From JBOHTO01 sp050733695 (lineage in GTDB: Bacteria > Gemmatimonadota > Gemmatimonadetes > Gemmatimonadales > Gemmatimonadaceae): DNA of 26,732 nucleotides. The DNA is taken from assembly GCA_050733695.1 (NCBI GenBank), contig JBOHTO010000082.1, positions 1-26,732 on the forward strand. The letters run 5' to 3'. Positions 7,227 through 15,346 of this stretch are shown here, one piece after another. Made by a program: the position numbers and the translations under genes. Every line of letters starts with the position of its first letter. Within the stretch, counting starts at the first letter, position 1. Under the pieces are notes generated by a model, which had not been told where the DNA came from, made no database searches, and was given only the letters and a program-made list of their open reading frames with translations.

Positions 7227-7895
7227 TCACAGGCGCGACGACGGACATACATCCGAAAGCTGGCATTCCGCGCAGTTCGGCGCGCGAGCGAGGCAGATCG
7301 TGCGCCCGTGCGATATGAGAAGGTGCGACAACAGCGTCCACTTCGACCGGGGAAAGAGCGGGATGAGATCCTTCTCGATGCGCACGGGATCCGTCTCGCG
7401 CGTGAGGCCGAGCCGCTGGCTGAGGCGGGCGATGTGCGTGTCGACGACGATGCCCTCGTCAATGCCGAAGGCATTCCCCAGTACGACGTTCGCCGTCTTC
7501 CGGCCTACGCCAGGGAGCTGCACCAGCTCTTCCATGGTTCGAGGCACCTCGCCGCCGTGCCGATCGAGCAGCGCGCCGGCCATGGCAATGATGCTCTTCG
7601 CCTTGTTGCGGAAGAACCCCGTGCTCCTGATGATCTCCTCGAGATCCTCCTGCTTCGCAGCGGCGAGCGACGCCGCGGTCGTGTAGGCGGCGAAGAGCTG
7701 CGGCGTGACCATGTTCACGCGCCTGTCGGTACACTGGGCGCTGAGGATAGTCGCCACGAGGAGCTGGAGCGGAGAGCGGTAGTCGAGCGCACAGCGCGCG
7801 TCCGGGTATTCCTTTTCGAGACGCCGGAGTACGGTCACCGCCTGCACCTTTCGCGCGTCGCGGGACCGGGGCGAACGCTTCCTCGTCGCTCTCAT
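7227..7895 (-). CDS. nth: Endonuclease III (DNA glycosylase/AP lyase)
   Basis: This 222-residue base-excision-repair enzyme removes oxidised pyrimidines and nicks the abasic site. The helix-hairpin-helix LPGVGRKTANVVLGNAFG contains the catalytic lysine. The catalytic aspartate lies in VDTHIARLSQRLGL. The C-terminal 4Fe-4S loop has the exact C-x6-C-x2-C-x5-C spacing (CLARAPNCAECQLSDVC). ILSAQCTDRRVN matches the DNA-binding N-terminal block. Length is near the usual 211, with a short basic N-terminal extension. The ATG overlaps the stop of the upstream polX gene by four bases, so the two repair enzymes are translationally coupled. Identification is secure. Confidence 0.95.
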   Translation of the reverse strand: MRATRKRSPRSRDARKVQAVTVLRRLEKEYPDARCALDYRSPLQLLVATILSAQCTDRRVNMVTPQLFAAYTTAASLAAAKQEDLEEIIRSTGFFRNKAKSIIAMAGALLDRHGGEVPRTMEELVQLPGVGRKTANVVLGNAFGIDEGIVVDTHIARLSQRLGLTRETDPVRIEKDLIPLFPRSKWTLLSHLLISHGRTICLARAPNCAECQLSDVCPSSRL

Positions 7896-9637
7896 CCGGT
7901 GCGGAGCTGGCCCTCTCGACGCTGCCGGGCCCGGCTCACGATGTCCTCGGCCGACCGCGTGTTGAGCACATCGCCGGCCTCGAGCCAGCCCTTGCGCGCG
8001 ATACCGATGCCGATCTCGACGTTGTCCAGTCCGGATATCGAATGCGCATCCGGCCCGATTTCAATCGTGACGCCCCGCTCCTTCGCCTTGCGGCAGAGCC
8101 GCCAGTCGAGGTCGAGGCGGTGTGGATCGGCGTTCAGCTCCATGGCCACTCCCTCCTCGCCCGCCTTCTCGAGCACGGCATCCATATCGATGGCGTACGG
8201 CTCGCGTGTCAGCAACAGTCGGCCCGTCGGGTGACCGATGACCGTGAGATGCGTATCATCCAGGGCCCGCAGCACACGCTCCGTCATCTGTGCCTCGCTC
8301 ATGGCGAAGCGCGAATGAATCGAGGCAATGACGTAATCGAATCGGTCCAGGGTGTCACCATCGTAATCGACGCGGCCGCATGCCAGGATGTCTGCCTCGA
8401 TCCCCTTGAGCACGCGAAAGTCACCCATCTCATCGTTCAGCCGGTCGATCTCATCGTGCTGAGCCAGTACCGCGTCGCGCGTGAGGCCGCCGGCGTAGAA
8501 GGCCGACTGTGAATGATCCGAGACGCCGAGATAGCTCCACCCGCGCGCCTTCGCGGCCATCACCATTTCGGCTATTGTCGCCTTGCCGTCGGAGAACTGC
8601 GAATGACAGTGGAGAATGCCGCTGATGTCGCTCGACTCGACGAGCCTGGGCAGTCGGCGGTCGGCCGCGGCCGCGACCTCGCCGGTGCCCTCGCGCAGCT
8701 CTGGGGCCACGAAGGGGAGATCGAGCGCTCTGAAGAACGCCGCTTCATCGGGGACGGGCACCGGCTTTCCCGATCCATCCATGAGATGTTCGCCGGAGAT
8801 CGTCAGGCCGCGTGCTTCTGCACGCTGAACGATCTGCCGTTCGTGCTCCGCACTGCCCGTCGCACGCCAGAGCGCGACCCCGAAATGGTCCGTGCGCACG
8901 CAGTGGAGGTCGAGCAATGTTCCGTCGACGTAGCGGACGGTGATCGATCGACCCCCGCCGCCGATCACCTCTCGTACGCCCGGTCCGCGCGCGACGGAAG
9001 CAGCGACCGCCGCTGGATCGGTGCGACAGGCGACGACCATGTCGATGTCGCGGATCACCTCATGCCTGCGGCGCAGGGAGCCGGCGATCTCCGCGCGTTC
9101 GACATCGGGATGCTGGGAGACTGACGCGAGGAGTCGCGAGGCCTCGGCGAGTGCGTGCGGGTAGAGTACCAGCGCGCCCGTCTCCCGCAGGAAGGCAATA
9201 CCTTTCAGGATCTTGGCAGATGTCCTGGCTCCGAAGCGTTCGAGAGTCGCGAGACGTCCATCGCGCGCGGCGTCTTCCAGCTCGTGCAGCGTGTCGATGC
9301 CGAGTCGTTCGTGGATGATGTGTATCTTCGCCGTGCCGAGCCCGGGCACGCGCATCATCTCGAGCAGACCCTCGGGCGTGGTTTCGCGGAGACGCTCGTG
9401 GAGCTGGGAATCACCGGTCGCGACGAGATCGCGAAGGACGGCCAGCGAGCCGGGCCCGAGGCCGGGCACGTTCTTCAGCTTTCCGGCGCGATGCAGACTC
9501 CCGATGTTATCGCTGTCGAGTGCCTGCACGGCCCTGGCGGCCGTTCGGTAGGCCTTCGCCTTGTAGCGGTTCTCCCCCTGGAGCTCGAGGAGCTCGGCGA
9601 TCCGGGCCAGAACGTGTGCGGCGGTGCGGGTGTCCAT
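7892..9637 (-). CDS. polX: DNA polymerase X family protein with PHP exonuclease domain
   Basis: This 581-residue two-domain repair enzyme combines an N-terminal Pol beta-like polymerase with a C-terminal PHP phosphoesterase. The first part has two helix-hairpin-helix motifs (NVPGLGPGSLAVL and RVPGLGTAKIHII). The nucleotidyltransferase site is GSLRRRHEVIRDIDMVV with both aspartates, and the third acidic residue lies in LLDLHCV. The PHP part starts near residue 335 with LHCHSQFSDGKATIAEM and continues with SDHSQS, GIEADIL, IASIHSRF, IGHPTGRLL and GPDAHS, so the metal ligands of the 3'-5' exonuclease look complete. Length agrees with bacterial PolX (about 570). It probably fills gaps in base excision repair with the nth product encoded immediately downstream. 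A TATCTT box ends seven bases before the ATG and there is no ribosome site. Confidence 0.95.
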   Translation of the reverse strand: MDTRTAAHVLARIAELLELQGENRYKAKAYRTAARAVQALDSDNIGSLHRAGKLKNVPGLGPGSLAVLRDLVATGDSQLHERLRETTPEGLLEMMRVPGLGTAKIHIIHERLGIDTLHELEDAARDGRLATLERFGARTSAKILKGIAFLRETGALVLYPHALAEASRLLASVSQHPDVERAEIAGSLRRRHEVIRDIDMVVACRTDPAAVAASVARGPGVREVIGGGGRSITVRYVDGTLLDLHCVRTDHFGVALWRATGSAEHERQIVQRAEARGLTISGEHLMDGSGKPVPVPDEAAFFRALDLPFVAPELREGTGEVAAAADRRLPRLVESSDISGILHCHSQFSDGKATIAEMVMAAKARGWSYLGVSDHSQSAFYAGGLTRDAVLAQHDEIDRLNDEMGDFRVLKGIEADILACGRVDYDGDTLDRFDYVIASIHSRFAMSEAQMTERVLRALDDTHLTVIGHPTGRLLLTREPYAIDMDAVLEKAGEEGVAMELNADPHRLDLDWRLCRKAKERGVTIEIGPDAHSISGLDNVEIGIGIARKGWLEAGDVLNTRSAEDIVSRARQRREGQLRTG

Positions 9638-9644
9638 TGAAACA

Positions 9645-9650
9645 AAGATA
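9645..9650 (-). promoter_or_regulatory. Possible -10 box giving a leaderless polX transcript
   Basis: On the minus strand TATCTT lies seven bases before the polX ATG, and no Shine-Dalgarno sequence is visible. In many GC-rich bacteria a TAnnnT box at this distance marks a leaderless mRNA. No convincing -35 element is present at 17 bases, so this is tentative. Confidence 0.3.
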
Positions 9651-9713
9651 GCCGGGACAGGGACGGCGCGAGCCCGAGCGCGTTCCGGGTCTCAGGCTCG
9701 TTGCGCTCGAACT

Positions 9714-10172
9714 CTAGCCCTCGATCCCGGCATGATGCCTGAGGCGAGCGACGAGGTCATGAAGCTGACGCTCGGTCATGTCGATCTCCTGGGCAGCGCC
9801 CTCCACGTCGAGCAGACCCGCCCGCATCGACACTGCCACCTGATTGAGGTAGCGGATCTTCGAAAGAATGTCCTCCGTGGCGCGGCGCAACCCCAGGTAC
9901 CGCCGCTTCTCCGCGAGCGCACGGCGGTATCGCAGGATGAGATCCTGTTCAGTGAGCCTGCGCGCGAGTCCGATCACTTCATCCTTGGTGCGGCCCGGAA
10001 GCGCACCGCGATCCGGTACGCCAGCGTCATCCCACCCCTCTTCGGTGAACCAGCAGCGGCCGATGTATTCGATACCGTCGTAGGCGATCCGCACAGTGAC
10101 GTTGTAACGCTTGCCCTCGTGCTCGATGGTTCCTATGTGCGGCTGCGCGACGTCGTCGAAGTGCTCGGGCAT
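9714..10172 (-). CDS. Hypothetical soluble protein, function unknown
   Basis: This 152-residue protein has no signal peptide or membrane segment. The N-terminal third reads as a small beta-rich unit (IGTIEHEGKRYNVTVRIAYDGIEYIGRCWFTEE). The rest is charged and helical, with a possible coiled coil (KDEVIGLARRLTEQDLILRYRRALAEKRRYLGLRRATED). The composition and the absence of stop codons or odd codon use argue for a real gene. I do not recognise a family. It lies 25 bases after a hydrolase gene and 76 bases before polX on the same strand, so it could be transcribed with either. No ribosome-binding site is obvious before the ATG at 10172. Confidence 0.6.
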   Translation of the reverse strand: MPEHFDDVAQPHIGTIEHEGKRYNVTVRIAYDGIEYIGRCWFTEEGWDDAGVPDRGALPGRTKDEVIGLARRLTEQDLILRYRRALAEKRRYLGLRRATEDILSKIRYLNQVAVSMRAGLLDVEGAAQEIDMTERQLHDLVARLRHHAGIEG

Positions 10173-10197
10173 GGCGACTTTACCGGTTGAAGTGCTG

Positions 10198-11157
10198 CTA
10201 CTCGGTGTCTTTCAGAAAGCGTTTGATCACCGCGAACAGCGCGTCCGGCTGTTCGACGTACGGCACGTGTCCGCAGCGCTCGAGGATGACGAGCCTGGCG
10301 CCGAGTGCGCCCGCAGCGTCCGCCGATGACTCGACCGGAATGGGGTCCTCCCGACCATGTACGACCAGCGCGGGACAGCGGACCGTCCCGAGTTGCTTCC
10401 TGATGTCGAAATCGCCCAGCGACTCCCACACTGACTGCTGAACGCGTCCGGTCACACGGAACGGCGTGAGTTCGCTCGCGCATGCAGGGTCCGCGAAGTA
10501 GCCGGCGACAGCGACCTCGAACAAACGCTGCCTGTACGCCTCCGGCTCGCGCTCGCGAAGCCCGGACTCTGCCAGATCCTCGCGCATCGCCGTGATCGCC
10601 TTCCCCCGCTGGCGCCGTGCCAGCTTGTCCTCGAACCGGCTACGATATTGACGCGTGACAGGCGCGGGGTCAATGAGCACCATTCTCGCTGGCGCCGGAA
10701 CCGACCCGGTCCGTCCCGCGGATGCCTCGATCGCGTACAGCATGGCGAGCAGCCCGCCCCAGGAGTAGCCCACGATCGTGAGCGGGTCGACGGCGAATTC
10801 ACCGGCCACCCGGGCCAGATCCCCCACGTGTGTTCGCCATGTGATCGGTGTCCGGTCCGCGGCGCGCGAGCGTCCGCCGCCGCGCTGATCGTAGAACAGG
10901 AGCTCGTTCTCGCCGACGAGGCGCAGCATCTGCGGGAGCATGTAGTCATGGTGCGCCCCCGGCCCGCCGTGCAGTACGAGCAGTGGAGGACGCGAGGCAT
11001 CGTGCTCCCCGTACGCCGCCCAGTGGAGCGGAGTGTCCGTTTGCGCCGTGCTGCCCGAGTCGCGCGGGGGAGGAATCGGAGCCCGAATCAGAGCTGTCCG
11101 CGCGAGAGATACGCCAGCCTGTCCAGGGCCCTCGCGCGCCATCCGCGCGAGCGCCAC
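10198..11157 (-). CDS. Alpha/beta hydrolase, proline iminopeptidase-like
   Basis: This 319-residue serine hydrolase has the oxyanion-hole motif LHGGPGAHHDYM, the DQRGGGRS block typical of proline iminopeptidases, the nucleophile elbow GYSWGG, the acid in HGREDPIPV and the catalytic histidine in CGHVPYVEQP. A helical cap domain lies between the nucleophile and the acid. It could release N-terminal proline or other residues from peptides, or act as a more general esterase; HGGPG plus DQRGGG favours the peptidase S33 group. The GTG at 11157 gives 70 bases of overlap with the PLD gene upstream, so the in-frame ATG at 11142 or a later start is equally plausible. No secretion signal is seen. Confidence 0.85.
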   Translation of the reverse strand: MALARMAREGPGQAGVSLARTALIRAPIPPPRDSGSTAQTDTPLHWAAYGEHDASRPPLLVLHGGPGAHHDYMLPQMLRLVGENELLFYDQRGGGRSRAADRTPITWRTHVGDLARVAGEFAVDPLTIVGYSWGGLLAMLYAIEASAGRTGSVPAPARMVLIDPAPVTRQYRSRFEDKLARRQRGKAITAMREDLAESGLREREPEAYRQRLFEVAVAGYFADPACASELTPFRVTGRVQQSVWESLGDFDIRKQLGTVRCPALVVHGREDPIPVESSADAAGALGARLVILERCGHVPYVEQPDALFAVIKRFLKDTE

Positions 11158-12362
11158 TGATCGTGATCAACCCGTGCGGCCCGCCCGATGTCCTCGTGAA
11201 AGACGCGCGTCATCTCCTCGGCGAGCGCGCAGTCGACGACGACCACCGCGCACTCATCGTTGAGCGAGAAGGATCGCGGATCGAAGTTGACCGACCCGAT
11301 CGCGCTCACGCATCCATCGACGACCAGCGTCTTGGCATGCAGCATCGCCGGCTGGTACTCGTACAGTTCGAGCCCTCCGCGCAGGAGCTCACCCCATGTG
11401 TGGCGGCTCGCGTAGCGCACATATGCCCGATCGATCTTCTCACCCGGCATCAGGATCTTGACATCCACGCCGCGACGTTCGGCCTCGATCAACTCGCGGA
11501 TGAAGCCGGGGGTCGGGACGAAGTACGCATTGGTGATGTAGATCGACGTCTTTGCCGCCTGGATGCACGCCGCGAGGAAGCGCCGCGCGTTGGACGACCC
11601 GCCCGAAGGATCGCTCTGGATCACCGACATTCTGCACTCGCCGGCCGGTTCGATCGCCGGAAAGTAGCGGTCGCCGATGAGCAGATCACCGGCGCACTCG
11701 GTCCAGTTGTCCACGAAGGCGCCCTGCAGATAGCGGACGGCGGGACCGCGAAAGCGCGCGTGAACGTCGCGCCAGTGTTCGCCGTCCTGCGCGTGACCTG
11801 TCCACTCCGCGGCGACCCCCACGCCTCCGGTGAAGCCCATGCAGCCGTCGATGATGAGCAGCCGGCGGTGAAGGCGCTCGTTCAACTGTGTGAGTTCATT
11901 CCAGCGCGGGGGGCGAAAGAATCGCACGTCGCACCCCGCGCTCTTCATCTCGTCCAGCAGGGCGCGATCCATCCTGTGCGCGCCGAACCAGTCCAGGACG
12001 ACCCGCACCTCGGCACCCCGTCGCGCGGCCGCGGCGAGGCCCTTGGCGAACTTCCGGGCTATCTCGCCGGTCCAGTAGATGTAGGTGGTGAAGTGCACGC
12101 TCTGCATCGCGGCGTCGATCGCCTCGAGCATTGGCGGGAAGATCTCATCCCCGTTCTGGAAGACCCTGCACTCATTGCCGGCGAGGACGGGGTTGCTCGT
12201 CACACCTTCGAGTGATCGGACGAAGCACTCGCTGTCAGCGGCGACCGGTGGCGAGGCGACGATGATGTCACCTTCGTCACCGCGCGTCGTCACGATCGCG
12301 ACGTAGTAGATGAGCGCCAGGGTGAAGAGCCCGCCGAGCGTCCATGCGATGCACTGTATCAA
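11088..12362 (-). CDS. Cardiolipin synthase-like phospholipase D family protein
   Basis: This membrane-anchored PLD-superfamily protein of about 424 residues probably acts in cardiolipin synthesis or a related phosphatidyl transfer. One N-terminal helix (about residues 5-25) is followed by two PLD domains. The second HKD motif is intact (H342, K344, D349, then GSVNFDPRS). The first reads H165-R-R167-LLII-D172 followed by GFTGGVGVA, with arginine where the catalytic lysine normally stands. I chose the TTG at 12362 because an AGGA lies six bases upstream and the membrane helix follows directly. The frame continues open to 13166 but runs opposite the HEAT-repeat gene. The 3' end overlaps the hydrolase gene. 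Activity is uncertain because of the substitution. Confidence 0.85.
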   Translation of the reverse strand: MIQCIAWTLGGLFTLALIYYVAIVTTRGDEGDIIVASPPVAADSECFVRSLEGVTSNPVLAGNECRVFQNGDEIFPPMLEAIDAAMQSVHFTTYIYWTGEIARKFAKGLAAAARRGAEVRVVLDWFGAHRMDRALLDEMKSAGCDVRFFRPPRWNELTQLNERLHRRLLIIDGCMGFTGGVGVAAEWTGHAQDGEHWRDVHARFRGPAVRYLQGAFVDNWTECAGDLLIGDRYFPAIEPAGECRMSVIQSDPSGGSSNARRFLAACIQAAKTSIYITNAYFVPTPGFIRELIEAERRGVDVKILMPGEKIDRAYVRYASRHTWGELLRGGLELYEYQPAMLHAKTLVVDGCVSAIGSVNFDPRSFSLNDECAVVVVDCALAEEMTRVFHEDIGRAARVDHDQWRSRGWRARALDRLAYLSRGQL

Positions 12363-12460
12363 TGGTCCTCGTTGACCGTGTGGTCGGGCGCAAGCTAGAG
12401 GGGAGGTGCCACTCCGGCCAGTCACAGCGCGCGGCAGGAGGGTTCGTCGCAGCGTGAGAA

Positions 12461-12486
12461 TGGATCCCCACGTTCGCGGGAATGAC
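12461..12486. repeat. Palindromic intergenic repeat, third copy
   Basis: TGGATCCCCACGTTCGCGGG followed by AATGAC matches the reverse complement of the element at 7058-7080 (TGGATTCCCGCTGTCGCGGG followed by AATG) at most positions. It is an imperfect palindrome with a variable centre. It lies in the gap between the divergent PLD and HEAT genes, which otherwise shows nothing I can name. Confidence 0.55.
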
Positions 12487-12626
12487 ACCGTCCGAATTCG
12501 AGCATGAAGCGAGCTTCCGGGTCCCGCGGATGGTGGCGGACAATACATTCCGCACATAAGTTGCCCGCGCGCCTCCGCCCCCGTTTCCCGAGCGTGAGCG
12601 ACAGTGAGGAAAATGCCGCCCTCTCC

Positions 12627-14195
12627 ATGGACTATTCGGTAACGTTCGCTCGCCACTTCGCCCGGCTCGTCTGGCTTCTGCTCAACGAGAGCGGCAACAT
12701 CGAGCAGCAGAAAGCGTCGCTGCGCGCGCTGGCAACGGTCGCCGCGAGTTCGCCGGCCGTTCTCGCCGTGCGTGACTGGCAGCTCATTGCGGACGATTCG
12801 CTGGTGCCGGATGCGTTGCCGGGAGTGCAGGAGCTGACGGCACAGCTCATCGGGCACGGCATTCAGGCCGTGTCCTTTGCGCTTTCTGCATCTCCTGCTG
12901 ATCTGCTGGGGATCGCGCGCATCCTCGCCTCCCAGCCTTCGCCTGGTGAGGAGGGAGAGACGGCCCGGCGGCGGCTCGCGGACCTCGGCACACAAGCCGT
13001 CCAGCTCATCACTCTCCGAGGCAGCGCGACGCCCGCAGACAAGCAGGCGCTTCCGGTTGATAAATTGCGGCCCGCCGGGAACACCGACGTCACGGAGAGC
13101 GAGGCGGAACCGCCGCGCGATGGGGCCGTGAGCCGCGGCGATGCGCCGCGGTCGGCGACCCCGCAACCGGCCAGGGGCAGCGCAGCCGCTCTGCTCTCGC
13201 AGCTCGGCGCGACCGGAGCGTCAGGAACCGCCGCGCGAATCCTGGACGAGCTGGCCTTTCTCGCGGAAGGGGCTGCGCGTGACGGCCACCAGGACGGTGC
13301 ACTCGCTGCGTTCCATGGTATTGTTGCGGGGGAGCGCGAGCTGGCAGCGGGGAAACACGACATCGCCCGCGCCTACGTCACCGCGATCCGCCGGATGTCG
13401 AGACCGACACTCCTTCGCTCGATCGCGAGCCAGCTCCCCCGACGTCGCGGGGACGCGGATGCCGCCGGAGTACGATCGCAGATACTGGCCGTGCTTCGCA
13501 GGGCGGGGGAGGATGGGGCCGAAGCCGTGATCGAGTTGATCGGAGCTGCCCAGTCGATGTCGGAGCGCCGCGTGTACTACGATGTGCTGCTGGAGCTCGA
13601 CGCCGGAGTTCCTTCGCTCATTCACACGCTTGGCGATGCGCGCTGGCACGCGGCGCGCAACGCCGCAGACCTGCTGGGCGAGATGCGAGCGACCGAGGCC
13701 GACTCGGCCCTGGGCGAGTTATTGCGCCACGACGATGAGCGTGTGCGCAGAGCCGCGGCCACGGCGCTCGCCAAGCTTGCAACGGGGAGGGCGGCGGCGG
13801 CGCTGCATCTGGCTCTGGTTGACAGCGCTCCGGCGGTGCGCATGCAGGGAGCCGTTGGGCTGGGTATCGCGGGCGGCGAGGGCGACGTGAATGAGCTCGT
13901 TGCCGCGCTGGAGACCGAGCGAGATGGTGATGTTCAGTCGGCGATACTGGGCGCGCTGGGCCGCATCGGAACGGCCGGGGCGGTGCACGCACTCGTGGCG
14001 GCGTCGGAGTCGGATGGGCGTTTCTTTCGCAGGAAGCCGATGGAGTATCGCCTGGCCGCCGTGCGGGCACTGGGAGATGCACGCACGCCCGCGGCGATCG
14101 CGGCGTTGCGCGCACTGGCGAACGACCGGGACAAGGGTGTGCGCGAGCGTGCTCTCGACGCGCTCATGAAGGGTCAGCTTCCGGAAAATGCATGA
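12627..14195 (+). CDS. HEAT-repeat protein
   Basis: This protein is about 522 residues long. The first 140 residues are helical (MDYSVTFARHFARLVWLLLN onward). A low-complexity Pro/Ala/Arg linker follows, and the C-terminal half is made of HEAT-like helical pairs. Clear repeat units include ARWHAARNAADLLGEMR, DDERVRRAAATALAKLA, SAPAVRMQGAVGLGIAG, DGDVQSAILGALGRIG and EYRLAAVRALGDA. Such alpha-solenoids mediate protein-protein contacts; no catalytic motif is seen. The frame is open from 12504, but the segment before 12627 crosses the palindromic repeat region and looks non-coding; a GTG at 12594 is a second option. A GAGGA lies rather far upstream of the chosen ATG. The gene converges on the M42 peptidase gene with 11 bases between stops. 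The partner is unknown. Confidence 0.8.
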   Translation: MDYSVTFARHFARLVWLLLNESGNIEQQKASLRALATVAASSPAVLAVRDWQLIADDSLVPDALPGVQELTAQLIGHGIQAVSFALSASPADLLGIARILASQPSPGEEGETARRRLADLGTQAVQLITLRGSATPADKQALPVDKLRPAGNTDVTESEAEPPRDGAVSRGDAPRSATPQPARGSAAALLSQLGATGASGTAARILDELAFLAEGAARDGHQDGALAAFHGIVAGERELAAGKHDIARAYVTAIRRMSRPTLLRSIASQLPRRRGDADAAGVRSQILAVLRRAGEDGAEAVIELIGAAQSMSERRVYYDVLLELDAGVPSLIHTLGDARWHAARNAADLLGEMRATEADSALGELLRHDDERVRRAAATALAKLATGRAAAALHLALVDSAPAVRMQGAVGLGIAGGEGDVNELVAALETERDGDVQSAILGALGRIGTAGAVHALVAASESDGRFFRRKPMEYRLAAVRALGDARTPAAIAALRALANDRDKGVRERALDALMKGQLPENA

Positions 14196-14206
14196 CGACG
14201 GAGTGG

Positions 14207-15316
14207 CTATCGCGCAGTGAAGTCAGTACTGGGTGACACCGCCCGACATGTATCCGCGATCAGCGTCGCCGCGGCATCAACGTCGTCGAGACTCACCATC
14301 TCGTTCGGTGAGTGCATGTAACGGTTCGGGATGGATACCAGCGCGGTCGCCACACCCTCACGCGAGATGTGAATCGCGTCCGCATCGGTCGCGGTGTCGC
14401 GGCCGGCCGCGTGCACGGTGAACGGAATCTTTCCGGCGTCGGCGGCCGAGCGCAGGAGATCGAACACAACCGGGGAGATGATGGAGCCGCGCGTGAGGAC
14501 GGGCCCGCTCCCGAGCTTGTGGTCGCCGATCTCCTTCTTCTCCACACCGGGATGATCCGTCGCAAAGGTGACGTCGACCACCAGCGCCATCTGCGGGCCC
14601 AGGCACGAGGCGCACACGAGAGCCCCGCCCCCGAGCCACGCGATCTCTTCCTGCGTGGTTGCGACGGCGACGACCCGAGCCTCGCCCGGACGCTCGGCGT
14701 AGCGCCTGAGCGCTTCGAGGACCGTGAATGCGCCGATGCGGTCGTCGATCGATCGGGAGACCAGGCGGTTGTTGGGAAAGTCGACGCTGCGCGCGTCGAT
14801 GACGCCGGGATCACCGACGGCGATCAGCCGTTCCGCTTCCTCACGGCCCGACGCGCCGATGTCGATCCATAGATCGGTGATCTTGGACGCCTTCTCGCGG
14901 TCCTCCGTCTTCATGAGATGTATCGGCTTCTTCCCGATTACTCCGATCACATCGCCGCCGCGTCCGAGGAGTCGTATGCGCTGGCCCACGAAGACCTGCG
15001 GGTCCCAGCCCCCGATCGCGGAGAAGTGCAGGTACCCCTCGTCGTCGATGTACTGCACGATCACGCCGATCTCATCGATGTGACCGGCGAGCATTATCGT
15101 GGGGGCACCGTCCGGGTTCACGACCGCGATGCTGTTGCCGGCTACATCCCCGCGCACCTCGGCGGCGAAGGCAGATGCTTCCTCGCGCCAGACGCGGGAA
15201 GGCGCGCTTTCGAATCCGGAAGGTCCGGGGCTGTCGAGGAGTTTCCTGAGAAAGACCAGCGAGGAGGATTGAAGCATCTGGCGAGTTACGGTGATCGCGG
15301 CCAACCAGGTTGGCAT
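14207..15316 (-). CDS. M42-family metallo-aminopeptidase/endoglucanase-like
   Basis: This 369-residue co-catalytic zinc peptidase belongs to the TET/FrvX group, cytoplasmic enzymes that form large tetrahedral complexes and trim peptides. The zinc ligands and catalytic residues are all visible: H in LAGHIDEIG, bridging D in SRSIDDRIG, catalytic EE in TTQEEIAWLGG, D in LVVDVTFATD and the final H in NRYMHSPNEM. The N-terminal PGPSGFE block is typical. The residues after QEE (IAWLGG) differ from the usual VGLRGA. The ATG at 15316 gives a 13-residue leader before a second ATG (15277) that better matches family length; neither has a clear ribosome site. A four-helix membrane protein is encoded 30 bases upstream on the same strand. 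Confidence 0.92.
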   Translation of the reverse strand: MPTWLAAITVTRQMLQSSSLVFLRKLLDSPGPSGFESAPSRVWREEASAFAAEVRGDVAGNSIAVVNPDGAPTIMLAGHIDEIGVIVQYIDDEGYLHFSAIGGWDPQVFVGQRIRLLGRGGDVIGVIGKKPIHLMKTEDREKASKITDLWIDIGASGREEAERLIAVGDPGVIDARSVDFPNNRLVSRSIDDRIGAFTVLEALRRYAERPGEARVVAVATTQEEIAWLGGGALVCASCLGPQMALVVDVTFATDHPGVEKKEIGDHKLGSGPVLTRGSIISPVVFDLLRSAADAGKIPFTVHAAGRDTATDADAIHISREGVATALVSIPNRYMHSPNEMVSLDDVDAAATLIADTCRAVSPSTDFTAR

Positions 15317-15346
15317 CGCTGACGGTGCGGGCGAACATGCCCTTTC

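Noticed and set aside
12363..13166. N-terminal extension of the PLD reading frame
   Set aside because: It runs opposite the HEAT-repeat gene and through the palindromic repeat. The TTG at 12362 has a ribosome site and is followed directly by the membrane anchor.
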